This document shows positions 16,301 to 24,339 of a stretch of DNA of 64,000 nucleotides, piece by piece. The DNA is from Nitrospira sp. Its GTDB lineage: Bacteria > Nitrospirota > Nitrospiria > Nitrospirales > Nitrospiraceae. The stretch lies in NCBI GenBank assembly GCA_005116965.1, contig SWDG01000007.1, positions 70,320-134,319 of the forward strand, written 5' to 3'. Under the pieces are notes generated by a model. The model ran no database searches. It was given only the letters and a program-made list of their open reading frames with translations, and had not been told where the DNA came from. Made by a program: the position numbers and the translations under genes. Position 1 is the first letter of the stretch. Each line of letters starts with the position of its first letter.

Positions 16301-17866
16301 GTGGACATCTCCACACTCATCGACAGTCTGCACCCTCTCGAAATTAAAGTACTGACGACCTTAGGGCTTCACCCGTCGGGAACCGCTCTGGGCAGCGAAC
16401 AGTTGGCCGGCGCAGCTGAGTTGGAGGCGTCTCAACTCAGCATGGCGGTCGAGTGGTTATTGGCCAAGTCTCTCATCACGGTCCAGACGGAAACGGTGAC
16501 GCCCATCGTCTCGCTGACGAAGATCGGGGAGGAATATCACCAGACCGCCTCGCCCATCGAGCGAGTCCTGGTGGCTGCGCGGGAAGCCACCGGCACCGGG
16601 AAACGACTGACCATTCCTGACCTTCAGTCGCAAGGCGGACTGGACGCTTCGGATGTCAGCAAAGCTGTCGGGCGACTGAAAAAGGAAGGGGTGGTGCTGA
16701 TCATCCAGGGAGGGTGTATCGAGACAACTGGACGCCCGAGTTCGACTGTCGAGGCACTCCGAACCCTCCTGGGGGACATGCATGACTCGCCGAAAGAGCT
16801 GAAGAGCTTCACGGAAGCCCATCGGCAGATCATTGAAGACTTTGCCGTGAAACGTGGCAATGCCAAAGAACCGTTCCGTGTGGACGAGCGGGTGGCCCGC
16901 TCATTTGTATTGTCACCGGACGGAGCAGGTGCAGCGGCGCACTTGCTGACGCAGGGGGTTGCTGAAGAAGTTTCGCAGTTGACTCCCGACTTGTTGAAGG
17001 ATGGGAGTTGGCGTCAGACGCGATTGAGAAAGTACACGATCAGTCTGCGCCCGCCTCGTATCGGAACAGGAAAGAAACATCCCTATCGTGAATTTCTCGA
17101 TACGGTCAAAACCAAACTTGTGAGCATGGGGTTCCAAGAGATGCGGGGGGCGCTGGTCGAAACCGAGTTCTGGGACATGGATGCCCTGTTCATGCCGCAA
17201 TTCCATCCAGCCCGGGACATTCACGATGTCTATTTCGTCAAGGAGCCCAGCCATACCACCGCCGTGGATGAACCGTTCTTGTCGCGTGTGGCCAAGGTAC
17301 ATGAGAGCGGCGCAGAGACTGGTTCCACAGGCTGGGGCTATTCGTTTGATGTGCATCGGGCTAAACGGTTGGTGTTGCGGAGTCAGGGCACGGCGGTGTC
17401 GGCTCGAACTCTTGCTGCTTCGCCACACATTCCCGGGAAATATTTCTCGATTGCCCGGTGTTTTCGCTATGACCAAGTCGACGCCACCCACGCCACGGAT
17501 TTTTTCCAGGTGGAGGGGATTGTGCTGGGAGAAGACATCAACTTTCGGACACTGTTGGGGCTCTTGAATTTGTTTGCCCGGGAAGTGGCACAAGCGAAGG
17601 AAGTAAAGTTCTTACCGGCCTATTTCCCGTTTACTGAACCGTCGGTCGAGATGCATGTGCGGCATCCACGCCTGGGATGGATGGAACTCGGCGGCGCTGG
17701 TCTCTTTCGCTCCGAAGTGACGTTGCCGCTCGGTGTCACGGTGCCGGTCATTGCCTGGGGGTTGGGTCTCGATCGCATGGCGATGGTGGCGTTGGGCATA
17801 CATGATATCCGCGAACTCTTTACCGACAACCTGGAATTGATCCGCACGACCAGAGGACTGTTCTAA
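16301..17866 (+). CDS. pheS: Phenylalanyl-tRNA synthetase alpha subunit, archaeal/eukaryotic type
   Basis: 521 aa with a GTG start, far longer than the ~340 aa of ordinary bacterial PheS. The first ~200 residues are winged-helix modules typical of archaeal and eukaryotic alpha subunits. The catalytic core follows: HPYREFLDTVKTKLVSMGF, ETEFWDMDALFMPQFHPARD, motif 2 (FSIARCFRYDQVDATHATDF, then FQVEGIV) and motif 3 (VIAWGLGLDRMAMVALGIHD, then IRELF). It charges tRNA-Phe together with PheT in an (alpha-beta)2 enzyme. The next gene, 8 bp downstream, is the start of an archaeal-type pheT that breaks off early, so this PheS has no complete partner in the window. An archaeal-type PheRS is known in spirochaetes; here it implies ancient transfer. 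Confidence 0.93.
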   Translation: MDISTLIDSLHPLEIKVLTTLGLHPSGTALGSEQLAGAAELEASQLSMAVEWLLAKSLITVQTETVTPIVSLTKIGEEYHQTASPIERVLVAAREATGTGKRLTIPDLQSQGGLDASDVSKAVGRLKKEGVVLIIQGGCIETTGRPSSTVEALRTLLGDMHDSPKELKSFTEAHRQIIEDFAVKRGNAKEPFRVDERVARSFVLSPDGAGAAAHLLTQGVAEEVSQLTPDLLKDGSWRQTRLRKYTISLRPPRIGTGKKHPYREFLDTVKTKLVSMGFQEMRGALVETEFWDMDALFMPQFHPARDIHDVYFVKEPSHTTAVDEPFLSRVAKVHESGAETGSTGWGYSFDVHRAKRLVLRSQGTAVSARTLAASPHIPGKYFSIARCFRYDQVDATHATDFFQVEGIVLGEDINFRTLLGLLNLFAREVAQAKEVKFLPAYFPFTEPSVEMHVRHPRLGWMELGGAGLFRSEVTLPLGVTVPVIAWGLGLDRMAMVALGIHDIRELFTDNLELIRTTRGLF

Positions 17867-17874
17867 CTCCACGT

Positions 17875-18096
17875 ATGCCTACCATCACGATTTTCAAGGA
17901 CGATCTAGAGTCGCTTCTGACGGGTGAGGGCGATGTCGACCGTGACATTCCGATGGCGCAGTTGGAAGAGTGGCTCATGCTCGTGAAGGGCGAGCTGAAG
18001 GGGCACAATCCGGAAACCGGAGAGTTGCGTATCGAACTGCAAGATAGCAATCGGCCGGACCTCAGGCCATTCTGGATCCGTTCCCCAGCCAGGTGA
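17875..18096 (+). pseudogene. pheT: Truncated phenylalanyl-tRNA synthetase beta subunit (N-terminus only)
   Basis: 73 codons. Residues 1-~63 match the N-terminus of archaeal-type PheT (PMAQLEEWLMLVKGELKGHN, ETGELRIELQDSNRPDL). In the family the NRPDL motif is followed by a Trp/Glu-Gly-Ile-Ala-Arg segment and another ~480 residues. Here it switches to RPFWIRSPAR and stops inside the 48-bp repeat also found at 11847-11894. No other pheT sequence is present in the window. An intact second copy elsewhere, a recent deletion, or an assembly join within the repeat could explain this. Since PheT is essential, a plain null allele is improbable. The start is 8 bp after pheS, as expected for a pheST operon. 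Confidence 0.8.
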
Positions 18097-18121
18097 ATCC
18101 CAACGCCAAGGCCGGGTATTA
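18074..18121 (+). repeat. 48-bp direct repeat, copy 2 (gene-tail repeat at the pheT break)
   Basis: 47 of 48 bases match 11847-11894. The match starts at GGATCCG immediately after the pheT homology has ended. In the GAT frame it reads QAILDPFPSQVNPNAKAGY then TAG; this frame is not that of pheT. Relative to copy 1 the internal change is TAC to TAT (Tyr), and TAA becomes TAG at the adjoining base. Confidence 0.9.
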
Positions 18122-18149
18122 GTTGAGAGCGTGAGTGGAGTGAGGATTC

Positions 18150-18180
18150 GGCCCGGAACTCCCTTGAGGGGTTCCGGGCC
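18150..18180 (+). terminator. Strong hairpin after the pheT fragment
   Basis: GGCCCGGAAC-t-CCC pairs with GGG-GTTCCGGGCC around a TTGA loop, about 13 bp in all. It is followed by CAACTATG rather than a T-run, and 20 bp later by the cbiX-like start. It may end the pheS transcript or shape the leader of the next gene. Confidence 0.6.
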
Positions 18181-18201
18181 CAACTATGTATAGGAGGATG
18201 C

Positions 18202-18735
18202 ATGGCGACCCATCAGCGTGGAGTCATTTTGGTTGGACACGGTGGCATTCCAAAAGGGTGCCCTCCAGAACTTGTCACGAAACTGAAACGGCTGGAAGGC
18301 CAGCGCCGTGCGGCAAAGATTCCACCTTCAGCAGAAGAACTGGAGCTCGATGCCAAAATCCGCCAGTGGCCAAGAACAGCGGAGACCGATCCCTATCAAG
18401 TAGGTCTCGAAGCAGTGGCAGCACGGCTGCGAGCTCAACTAGACGGCGCACTATTTGCCGTGGCCTACAATGAGTTTTGCGCACCGACGTTAGAGGAATC
18501 GGTTGAGTCGTTAATCAAGCAGGGGGCGACTCATATCACCGTGACGACGACGATGTTTACCCCAGGTGGTTCACATTCCGAAGTCGAGATTCCCGAAATC
18601 CTCGATCAGTTGCGGCCACAGTATCCTGAGGTCGAGCTGCGTTACGCCTGGCCCTTCGACCTTGAATCGGTTGCCAACACGTTAGCCGAACAAATCCGAC
18701 GGTTTTCCCAAGCAGTTCCACTTGGGAAGGCGTGA
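18202..18735 (+). CDS. CbiX-family sirohydrochlorin chelatase-like protein
   Basis: 177 aa, ATG preceded by AGGAGG (7 nt). The N-terminal metal-site motif is RGVILVGHGGIPKGCP. The domain continues with LFAVAYNEFCAPTLEESVES, LIKQGATHITVTTTMFTPGG and SHSEVEIPEILDQLRPQYPE; H of GHGG and H of GGSHSEVEIP are the expected metal ligands. The CbiX/SirB family inserts Co, Ni or Fe into sirohydrochlorin for cobalamin, F430 or siroheme. About 45 extra residues sit between the two motif groups, making it longer than small CbiX proteins, so chelatase activity is likely but the metal is open. No other tetrapyrrole gene is nearby. Next gene is pyrE. Confidence 0.8.
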   Translation: MATHQRGVILVGHGGIPKGCPPELVTKLKRLEGQRRAAKIPPSAEELELDAKIRQWPRTAETDPYQVGLEAVAARLRAQLDGALFAVAYNEFCAPTLEESVESLIKQGATHITVTTTMFTPGGSHSEVEIPEILDQLRPQYPEVELRYAWPFDLESVANTLAEQIRRFSQAVPLGKA

Positions 18736-18808
18736 AAAGGTATGTTCTGTGGAGACCACTCCGTGTAGAATACCTCCTAACTTTTGGCTGTCGCACTAGG
18801 GAGAACGC

Positions 18809-19387
18809 ATGGTGACGGTTCGGGAGCAATTGGCGCAAGCATTTCACAATACGCAGTCGTTTAAATGGGATCGTGACAAGGGATTCAAGCTCGCCTCAGG
18901 CGAGATCAGCCCTTTTTATGTCGATTGTCGTGCCCTCATGGCGCATCCTGAAGCGCGTCGTCTGGTCGCACAACTGGCCTATGAAGCGCTCGCGGACATT
19001 GAATTCGACTGTCTGGGTGGCCTCGAACTCGGAGCTATCCCGATCGCCGTGACCATTTCAGATTTTGCCTGCGCTGCTTCGCGTCAACGCCTCTGGCGGA
19101 CGTTCGTCGTTCGCAAGCAGGCCAAAGACCATGGTCTTGGAAAGCTGATCGAGGGTAGCATCCGTCTCAGCGACCGAGCCGTGATCGTGGACGATGTGCT
19201 CACGAGCGGTGGGTCCCTGTTGAAAGCGGTGGGGGTCGCCCGAGAAGCCGGGCTTCTGGTGGATCACGCTTTCGTGATTGTGGACCGCCAGGAACAGGAT
19301 GGGAGAGCACGTGTGGAAAGAGAAAAGATACGGCTAATCAGTCTCCTAACTGTTCAAGATCTCACGAGCACGATGAAGAAGCCCTAG
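18809..19387 (+). CDS. pyrE: Orotate phosphoribosyltransferase
   Basis: 192 aa, ATG after AGGGAGA. It joins orotate to PRPP to make OMP in pyrimidine synthesis. The PRPP-binding motif is at residues ~123-136 (RAVIVDDVLTSGGS). The flexible-loop residues RKQAKDHGLGKLIEG and the N-terminal GFKLASGEISPFYVDCRAL are typical of PyrE. Cytoplasmic. It is convergent with the lipoprotein gene at 19422. Confidence 0.94.
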   Translation: MVTVREQLAQAFHNTQSFKWDRDKGFKLASGEISPFYVDCRALMAHPEARRLVAQLAYEALADIEFDCLGGLELGAIPIAVTISDFACAASRQRLWRTFVVRKQAKDHGLGKLIEGSIRLSDRAVIVDDVLTSGGSLLKAVGVAREAGLLVDHAFVIVDRQEQDGRARVEREKIRLISLLTVQDLTSTMKKP

Positions 19388-19421
19388 CGCCATTTCCAAA
19401 ATCATACGTTCCGGGTCCCGC

Positions 19422-19742
19422 TCATTTGCATTCGAACTGAATCCCCCAGCGCCGCTCCTCTACCAGTTCTTGCGCCCCATCAAGCGGACTCACGACTCGA
19501 GTGCGTCCTTTGGCTTCTCCCTCACGAACAATGCCATAGGAACTGCCGCCACCACATTTCTCTTTCATGAGGTCGAGGGCCTCCTGGCGAAATGAAGAGA
19601 GCATCGGTCCCTGTCCTTCTTTGAATGGATAGATGACGACCCCACCCGCGTCATGTTGCTGAACGATCTTTGCGCCATCGGCGCAGCCTCCAACGGATAG
19701 GCATGCCGCTGCCACGATGGTTTTCAGCCAAGATTTACTCAT
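19422..19742 (-). CDS. Small lipoprotein of unknown function
   Basis: 106 aa. The signal ends in a lipobox-like LSVGGC (MSKSWLKTIVAAACLSVGGC), so the mature protein is probably lipid-anchored. The rest is a compact domain: AKIVQQHDAGGVVIYPFKEG, SSFRQEALDLMKEKCGGGSS, YGIVREGEAKGRTRV, ERRWGIQFECK. Two cysteines (EKCGGG and FECK) could be disulfide-bonded. Many small Nitrospirota lipoproteins have this GGVVxYPF and final FxC pattern, but I cannot name a Pfam family. Its ATG overlaps the TAA of the upstream NAGPA gene, so the two are translationally coupled. Confidence 0.78.
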   Translation of the reverse strand: MSKSWLKTIVAAACLSVGGCADGAKIVQQHDAGGVVIYPFKEGQGPMLSSFRQEALDLMKEKCGGGSSYGIVREGEAKGRTRVVSPLDGAQELVEERRWGIQFECK

Positions 19743-20590
19743 TACCTGGGACTGGCCCCAATCACGGTGGGCAACGGGATATGACTACCCGTGCTGCCCC
19801 CGAACAGACTCTTCCAGGAAGCATGTTCTGCTACACGCAGATCGTTATCCCACAGCGACTCAAAAATTCGGACATCTGAGGAAGACCCACCGTCCATGGC
19901 CATCGCTTGACGCACAGCGGGAAGCGCATCTTTGAAACACTGGCCGATGTCGTATAAGCGAACAGCTCCAAGGCTCTTCAAGAGAAGAATGTGTCCGGCT
20001 TCCGTTTCAGCGACAATCGTCTGATAGGCATGTTTCCCACCCTCGCGGACACGGATCTTGCCGGTCAGATCTAGCAGCATTAACGCCTGTGCTGCTTCAC
20101 GGTAGCGCGGTTGTGCTTCGTCGAAACGCTCTGCAGCCAAATCAAGAATCCGCGCCTTCTTCAACCCCAAGGCGAACGGTTCTGCAACAAACAATCCCTG
20201 CCATGAGGTATGGCGCCGGCTTCCCAACGAACGCCCGTCCTTATAGAGGAGACCAAGATACGCAAAGTTTTCCCGGAACAACCCGCCATTGAATAGCACA
20301 TGATGACCCGTTCGCTTCTGCCATTCGTCGATTCTGGGCGGTTCTGAAAGCCCTTCTTGGGCGTAATGATGAACGGAGAACTTTGTGCGTTCCGGATCCA
20401 TATCGACAACCAGCATGGTCGGCACGGTAGGACACGCATCGCCTGGTTTCCACACCGACACCATGAGGCCGTCAGATAGGCGCTCCCACGAAATATCTTG
20501 GGCTGGACACAGACTAGGCAGTAGCACCAGGCTTAGGATGAAAAAGCGCACGGCATGTTTGGCGCCTTTACGCCACCGGCGCCTATTCAT
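19742..20590 (-). CDS. Exported phosphodiester glycosidase family (NAGPA domain) protein
   Basis: 282 aa from the ATG with GCAGGGA upstream (MNRRRWRKGAKHAVRFFILS); the longer frame to 20644 is unlikely. A signal peptide ends near LCPAQD. The domain shows NAGPA features: KFSVHHYAQEG, VLFNGGLFRENFAYLGLLYK, HTSWQGLFVAEP, and the C-terminal active-site-like MDGGSSSDVRIF. Members hydrolyse phosphodiester-linked sugars or act on surface polysaccharide, but the bacterial substrate is generally unknown. Periplasmic or outer-envelope location is inferred. Operon with the small lipoprotein, which may be its partner. A 57-bp gap separates it from the hybrid kinase. Confidence 0.85.
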   Translation of the reverse strand: MNRRRWRKGAKHAVRFFILSLVLLPSLCPAQDISWERLSDGLMVSVWKPGDACPTVPTMLVVDMDPERTKFSVHHYAQEGLSEPPRIDEWQKRTGHHVLFNGGLFRENFAYLGLLYKDGRSLGSRRHTSWQGLFVAEPFALGLKKARILDLAAERFDEAQPRYREAAQALMLLDLTGKIRVREGGKHAYQTIVAETEAGHILLLKSLGAVRLYDIGQCFKDALPAVRQAMAMDGGSSSDVRIFESLWDNDLRVAEHASWKSLFGGSTGSHIPLPTVIGASPR

Positions 20591-20647
20591 GACAGTCCCT
20601 GCAAACACACAGTCATAGCGACTAGCCAGGTAACGACAGCTCATAGT

Positions 20648-22324
20648 TCACGCTCGGTTGACGCTCTGTGACTCTTCAATAGCCTCCGATTTTTGATCGC
20701 AACTCGTCGGAGTTGTCGGCTTCATATCCAACAACTCACGCACGGAACTTGCCAGCGCTTCCGGTGTAACCGGCTTCTGCAGAAAAGCACTCGCCGGGTC
20801 ACGAGCCCCGATACCGACATCATCCGTATACCCAGAAATGAAAAGCAGCTTCAATTCGGGTTTAATCACGCGAAGATGCCTCGCCAGTTCAGTCCCACTC
20901 ATCCCCGGCATCACGACATCCGTGAGCAACAGCTTGAGCTTCTCAATATGCGGCGTAGCCACCAGACACGCCTCTATACCATTTCTTGCTTCGACGACAC
21001 GATAGCCAAGTTTACGAAGCTCATCTCGAATGAGTACACGAACCTCTTCCTCATCCTCAACAAGAAGAATGGTTTCATGTCCTACTACCGACTGCACCTG
21101 GACGTGTTCGTCTTCTGGCACTTCGATCTCACTGACGACCCGCGGGAAATACACCTCGAAACGCGTCCCCACTCCTATCTCGCTGATCACATCCAATCCT
21201 CCACCGCCTTCGGTGACGATACCGAACACAGTGGAAAGCCCAAGTCCAGTCCCCTTTCCTTCCTCCTTGGTCGTAAAGAAAGGCTTAAAGATCTGCGCCT
21301 GTACCTCAGGAGACATTCCACAGCCTGTGTCGGATACCGATATCTTCACGTACTCTCCAGGCGGGAGCGGATTGACATGATATGTCGGCGCATAGTCAAG
21401 ATCAGCCGACGCAGTTTCAATCGTCAGCTTGCCGCCAGTCGGCATCGCATCTCGCGCGTTTATGACAAGATTCATCACAACCTGCTCGGCAAAGGCGGAG
21501 TCGGCTTTGATTCGAAGATCGTCCACGCTCAGTCTCAACGTCAGTTGAATATCCGTTCCAATCAACCTCCGAAGCATACTCTCGCAATTACTGAGGGTGG
21601 CATTCAGGCTCAGCACTTTCGATCCAGAAGGCTGTTTTCTGCTGAAGGTGAGCAACTGGCGAATAAGCATCTTCGCTCGCTCACCCGCCTTCTGCATTTC
21701 TTCCACCCTATTTCTCAGGGGGTGATCCGGACCCATTTCACTGAGCAGCACCTGACTCTGTCCCATAATGACCATCAACAAGTTATTAAAATCGTGTGCA
21801 AGTCCTCCCGCCAAACGGCCGACAGCCTCAAGCTTTTGAAGCTGCCGAAGTTGCATTTCGCTTTGCAGCAGTGCTTCCTCCGCTTGCCTTCGTGCCACTC
21901 GTGCTTCTCGCTCACGCAGTACGCGGCGCACCGATGGGACCAGTCGACCTAATCTTTCTTTGGAAATGCAATCTGTCGCGCCACGATACATGTGTTCGAA
22001 ACACAGGGTCTCAGCACGCGCTGCCGAGATAAAGATAAACGGCACGTCAGGAGCCAGCTGTTGAGCCACCTCCAGAGCCCCCCCCTCATCAAACCCATGT
22101 AGGAAGAATTCAGCCAAGATGAGGTCCACCTGGCCATCATTCAGAGCAGCCGAAAAGGTGCGGCGAGTCTCTACCCGTCGTATCGTACACGACAGCCCTC
22201 CATCGACCAGCAGGGCCTCGATACGAGCCGCATCGTGTGGGTTAGCCTCTAGATGCAAGACTCTTAGCAGAGTCGTCATGGTAACGTCAGTGGGTGGAAC
22301 GGCAATTTTCAGGAGGGGGTTCAT
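20648..22324 (-). CDS. Hybrid histidine kinase with degenerate N-terminal receiver and C-terminal receiver
   Basis: About 558 aa; starts at GTG 22333, ATG 22324 or ATG 22279 are all possible. The N-terminal ~120 residues align with receivers of the RVLYVEDNP...LILSDYSLPGFDG type but read RVLHLEANPHD and LILAEFFLHGFDE. One pocket Asp is Ala and the phosphoacceptor is Glu, a possible permanent phospho-mimic. Then come the kinase core with H180 (GLAHDFNNLLMVIMGQSQVL), N-box MNLVINARDAM, G boxes ISVSDTGCGMSPE and GKGTGLGLSTVFGIV, and a normal receiver with D472 (LLTDVVMPGMSG). No membrane span, so cytoplasmic. It follows a receiver and a CHASE3 kinase in one operon. Confidence 0.9.
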   Translation of the reverse strand: MNPLLKIAVPPTDVTMTTLLRVLHLEANPHDAARIEALLVDGGLSCTIRRVETRRTFSAALNDGQVDLILAEFFLHGFDEGGALEVAQQLAPDVPFIFISAARAETLCFEHMYRGATDCISKERLGRLVPSVRRVLREREARVARRQAEEALLQSEMQLRQLQKLEAVGRLAGGLAHDFNNLLMVIMGQSQVLLSEMGPDHPLRNRVEEMQKAGERAKMLIRQLLTFSRKQPSGSKVLSLNATLSNCESMLRRLIGTDIQLTLRLSVDDLRIKADSAFAEQVVMNLVINARDAMPTGGKLTIETASADLDYAPTYHVNPLPPGEYVKISVSDTGCGMSPEVQAQIFKPFFTTKEEGKGTGLGLSTVFGIVTEGGGGLDVISEIGVGTRFEVYFPRVVSEIEVPEDEHVQVQSVVGHETILLVEDEEEVRVLIRDELRKLGYRVVEARNGIEACLVATPHIEKLKLLLTDVVMPGMSGTELARHLRVIKPELKLLFISGYTDDVGIGARDPASAFLQKPVTPEALASSVRELLDMKPTTPTSCDQKSEAIEESQSVNRA

Positions 22325-22742
22325 TGATGACACCCCAAAATGTTCCTAGCTCCTTGACGGCGGACAAGAATTTGTGAAACTCCACGGGCTTGACGACGTA
22401 GGCATTGGCCCCCAAGGCATAGCTCTCGGCCAGGTCACGTTCTTCTCGCGACGATGTCAGCATCACGACGGGAATCGGACGAAGATCGGCGTCCGTCTTG
22501 ATGGTACGCAAGACCTCAAGGCCGTTCACTTTGGGCATTTTCAGATCAAGAAACACAACAGCTGGATTCCCTTTCAGCCGTGACTTGAATTGTCCTCGAC
22601 AATACAGATAGTCCAACACTTCAGCGCCATCATGGCACAGCACGACTTTTTCTGAGATATGCTCGGCCTCCATGGCAGCCAAGGCCAGCTCGGCGTCTCG
22701 CGGGTTATCTTCGGCGAGAAGGATCGGTTTGGCCGCCGTCAT
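22287..22742 (-). CDS. Rcp1-type single-domain response regulator
   Basis: 151 aa. A receiver of the cyanobacterial-phytochrome (Rcp1) type: acidic pair in ILLAEDNPRDAELALAAM, phosphoacceptor D66 (AVVFLDLKMPKVNGLEVLRT), switch Thr (VVMLTSSREERD) and Lys (AYVVKPVEFHKF). No output domain. Its start overlaps the stop of the CHASE3 kinase by ATGA, so it is almost certainly that kinase's partner. Its 3' end reaches the start region of the hybrid kinase. A three-gene kinase/receiver/hybrid arrangement suggests a phosphorelay. Confidence 0.92.
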   Translation of the reverse strand: MTAAKPILLAEDNPRDAELALAAMEAEHISEKVVLCHDGAEVLDYLYCRGQFKSRLKGNPAVVFLDLKMPKVNGLEVLRTIKTDADLRPIPVVMLTSSREERDLAESYALGANAYVVKPVEFHKFLSAVKELGTFWGVINEPPPENCRSTH

Positions 22743-24229
22743 GAGTCACGCCCCCTCATTGGTAGTAGAACATAAAACGTCGCCCCTTTGTCCGGCACAC
22801 TTTCGGCCCAGGTCCGTCCCCCGTGACGATGAACGATCCGACGAACGTTGGCGAGACCAATGCCCGTCCCCTCAAACTCATCAGCTCGGTGCAGTCTCTG
22901 GAACACTCCAAACAGTTTGGGAGCGTACTGCATGTCGAATCCCACGCCATTGTCGCGGACGAAAAGGACGATTTCCGTAGAGCTGGGGTGCTCCACACCG
23001 ATCTCAATCGTCGCGATCGGCCTGGTGCTCGTAAACTTCACGGCATTTGCGATCAAGTTCATAAAGACCTGTCGGAGCATGGCCGGATCGCCCTGTACTT
23101 CAGCCAATGGCGAGATTGTCCATGATATCTCTCGTCCTTGCAAGTCCAAGCGGAGATCAGAAAGGATGTTCTTGATCAACTGATCAAGGTTGACAGCGGT
23201 ATGAAGCATTTCTTGCCGACCCATACGAGAGAACACCAACAAGTCGTCGATCAGCTGTCCCATCTGTTTGGCAGAATCGGAGATCGTCTGCAAATAGCGA
23301 GCAGCCTTGTCATTCAGTGAATGCTCGACCGCTTTCCGCAAGAGCGCGGCATAGCCGTCAATATGTCGCAGCGGAGCTCGTAGGTCGTGGGAGACTGAAT
23401 AGCTGAATGCTTCCAATTCTTTGTTTGCAGACTCCAAGAGCTCTCCTCGCCGTTGGAGTTCCCCGGCTACACGTCGTCGTTCCGTGAGGTCATGGTGAAT
23501 GAGATAGTATACCCATGCCAGCAGAACCAGCTGCAGCAATGCACCGATGCCGAGGAGTACGATGGTAGCTTTGGTCCCGGCGGATGATTCCACGACACGC
23601 CGACTTATTGCCTGTCGCTCATGCACATCCATCTCCGCAATAATTTTGTGAATCACGCCAAGCTCACGTTTTCCGGCCCCTTCAAAGGCCATTTTCTTGA
23701 CGGCTCGGAAGCCGCCCTCCTGAAACAGCGCTATAGCTTTTGATTCTGCGTTCAGTTGCCGGTCCATCATCCGATCGAGAAGTCCGGCCCGTTGTTGATG
23801 CTCAGGTGATTCACGGATCAAGTCATTAAGATACGCGATGAATGTCGGCTTCTGCTTCACAACCTGCTTGTACGCTTCCAGATACGACGCCTCTCCAGTC
23901 ACCAGATAACGACGGTGTGTATCTTCTGCTTCACTCATCGCCACATCGATATTGTTCAGGAGCTGGATGAGCTCCTGACTGCGGCCATCCAATCCCCTGT
24001 TCGCAAGTAGGATCTTCATATTGCCATAGGATACGGCGCTCACGATAAGAATCCCCACGAACACCAGGCTAAAACCAGCTAGCACCCGTTGCTCAATGGT
24101 CAGTCGGTAAAACCACGCGATGGCAGCACGGTACAAACTAGATGAGCTGGCAGGAACGGAGGATGAAGGCGCGGGTTCCTCAGTCGCTAAGGAAGGAGCC
24201 AGTGAATGATGGTTGGAGGCTGATTCCAT
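22739..24229 (-). CDS. Membrane sensor histidine kinase with CHASE3-type periplasmic domain
   Basis: 496 aa. After a Pro/Ser-rich cytoplasmic lead come TM1 (~50-69, AGFSLVFVGILIVSAVSY) and a helical extracytoplasmic domain of ~150 residues. That domain has the CHASE3 pattern (VAMSEAEDTHRRYLVTGEAS, YLEAYKQVV). TM2 follows at ~222-244, then HisKA with H281 (AFSYSVSHDLRAPLRHIDGY) and HATPase_c (MNLIANAVKFTS, FVRDNGVGFDMQYAPKLFGV, GTGIGLANVRRIVHRHGGR). All catalytic boxes are intact. The ligand of CHASE3 domains is unknown. First gene of the operon with the Rcp1-type receiver and the hybrid kinase. Confidence 0.92.
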   Translation of the reverse strand: MESASNHHSLAPSLATEEPAPSSSVPASSSSLYRAAIAWFYRLTIEQRVLAGFSLVFVGILIVSAVSYGNMKILLANRGLDGRSQELIQLLNNIDVAMSEAEDTHRRYLVTGEASYLEAYKQVVKQKPTFIAYLNDLIRESPEHQQRAGLLDRMMDRQLNAESKAIALFQEGGFRAVKKMAFEGAGKRELGVIHKIIAEMDVHERQAISRRVVESSAGTKATIVLLGIGALLQLVLLAWVYYLIHHDLTERRRVAGELQRRGELLESANKELEAFSYSVSHDLRAPLRHIDGYAALLRKAVEHSLNDKAARYLQTISDSAKQMGQLIDDLLVFSRMGRQEMLHTAVNLDQLIKNILSDLRLDLQGREISWTISPLAEVQGDPAMLRQVFMNLIANAVKFTSTRPIATIEIGVEHPSSTEIVLFVRDNGVGFDMQYAPKLFGVFQRLHRADEFEGTGIGLANVRRIVHRHGGRTWAESVPDKGATFYVLLPMRGRDS

Positions 24230-24339
24230 CGATCAGGATGACTTGCATCACGAGACTTCGGCGATGGTACAGAAGCCAGACAGTGAAAGCGTCTCTCACT
24301 GGTAATTGTAGCAGAACTCTTGTAAGGCGGAAGCAGAAA

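Noticed and set aside
18150-18180. Hairpin ahead of cbiX as a T-box or cobalamin riboswitch
   Set aside because: Only a simple stem-loop; none of the conserved boxes of those riboswitches are visible.
20693-21952. 419-codon plus-strand ORF antisense to the hybrid kinase
   Set aside because: It exactly mirrors the kinase gene, has no domain, and its composition (many His, Arg, Ser) is that of a reverse-frame shadow.
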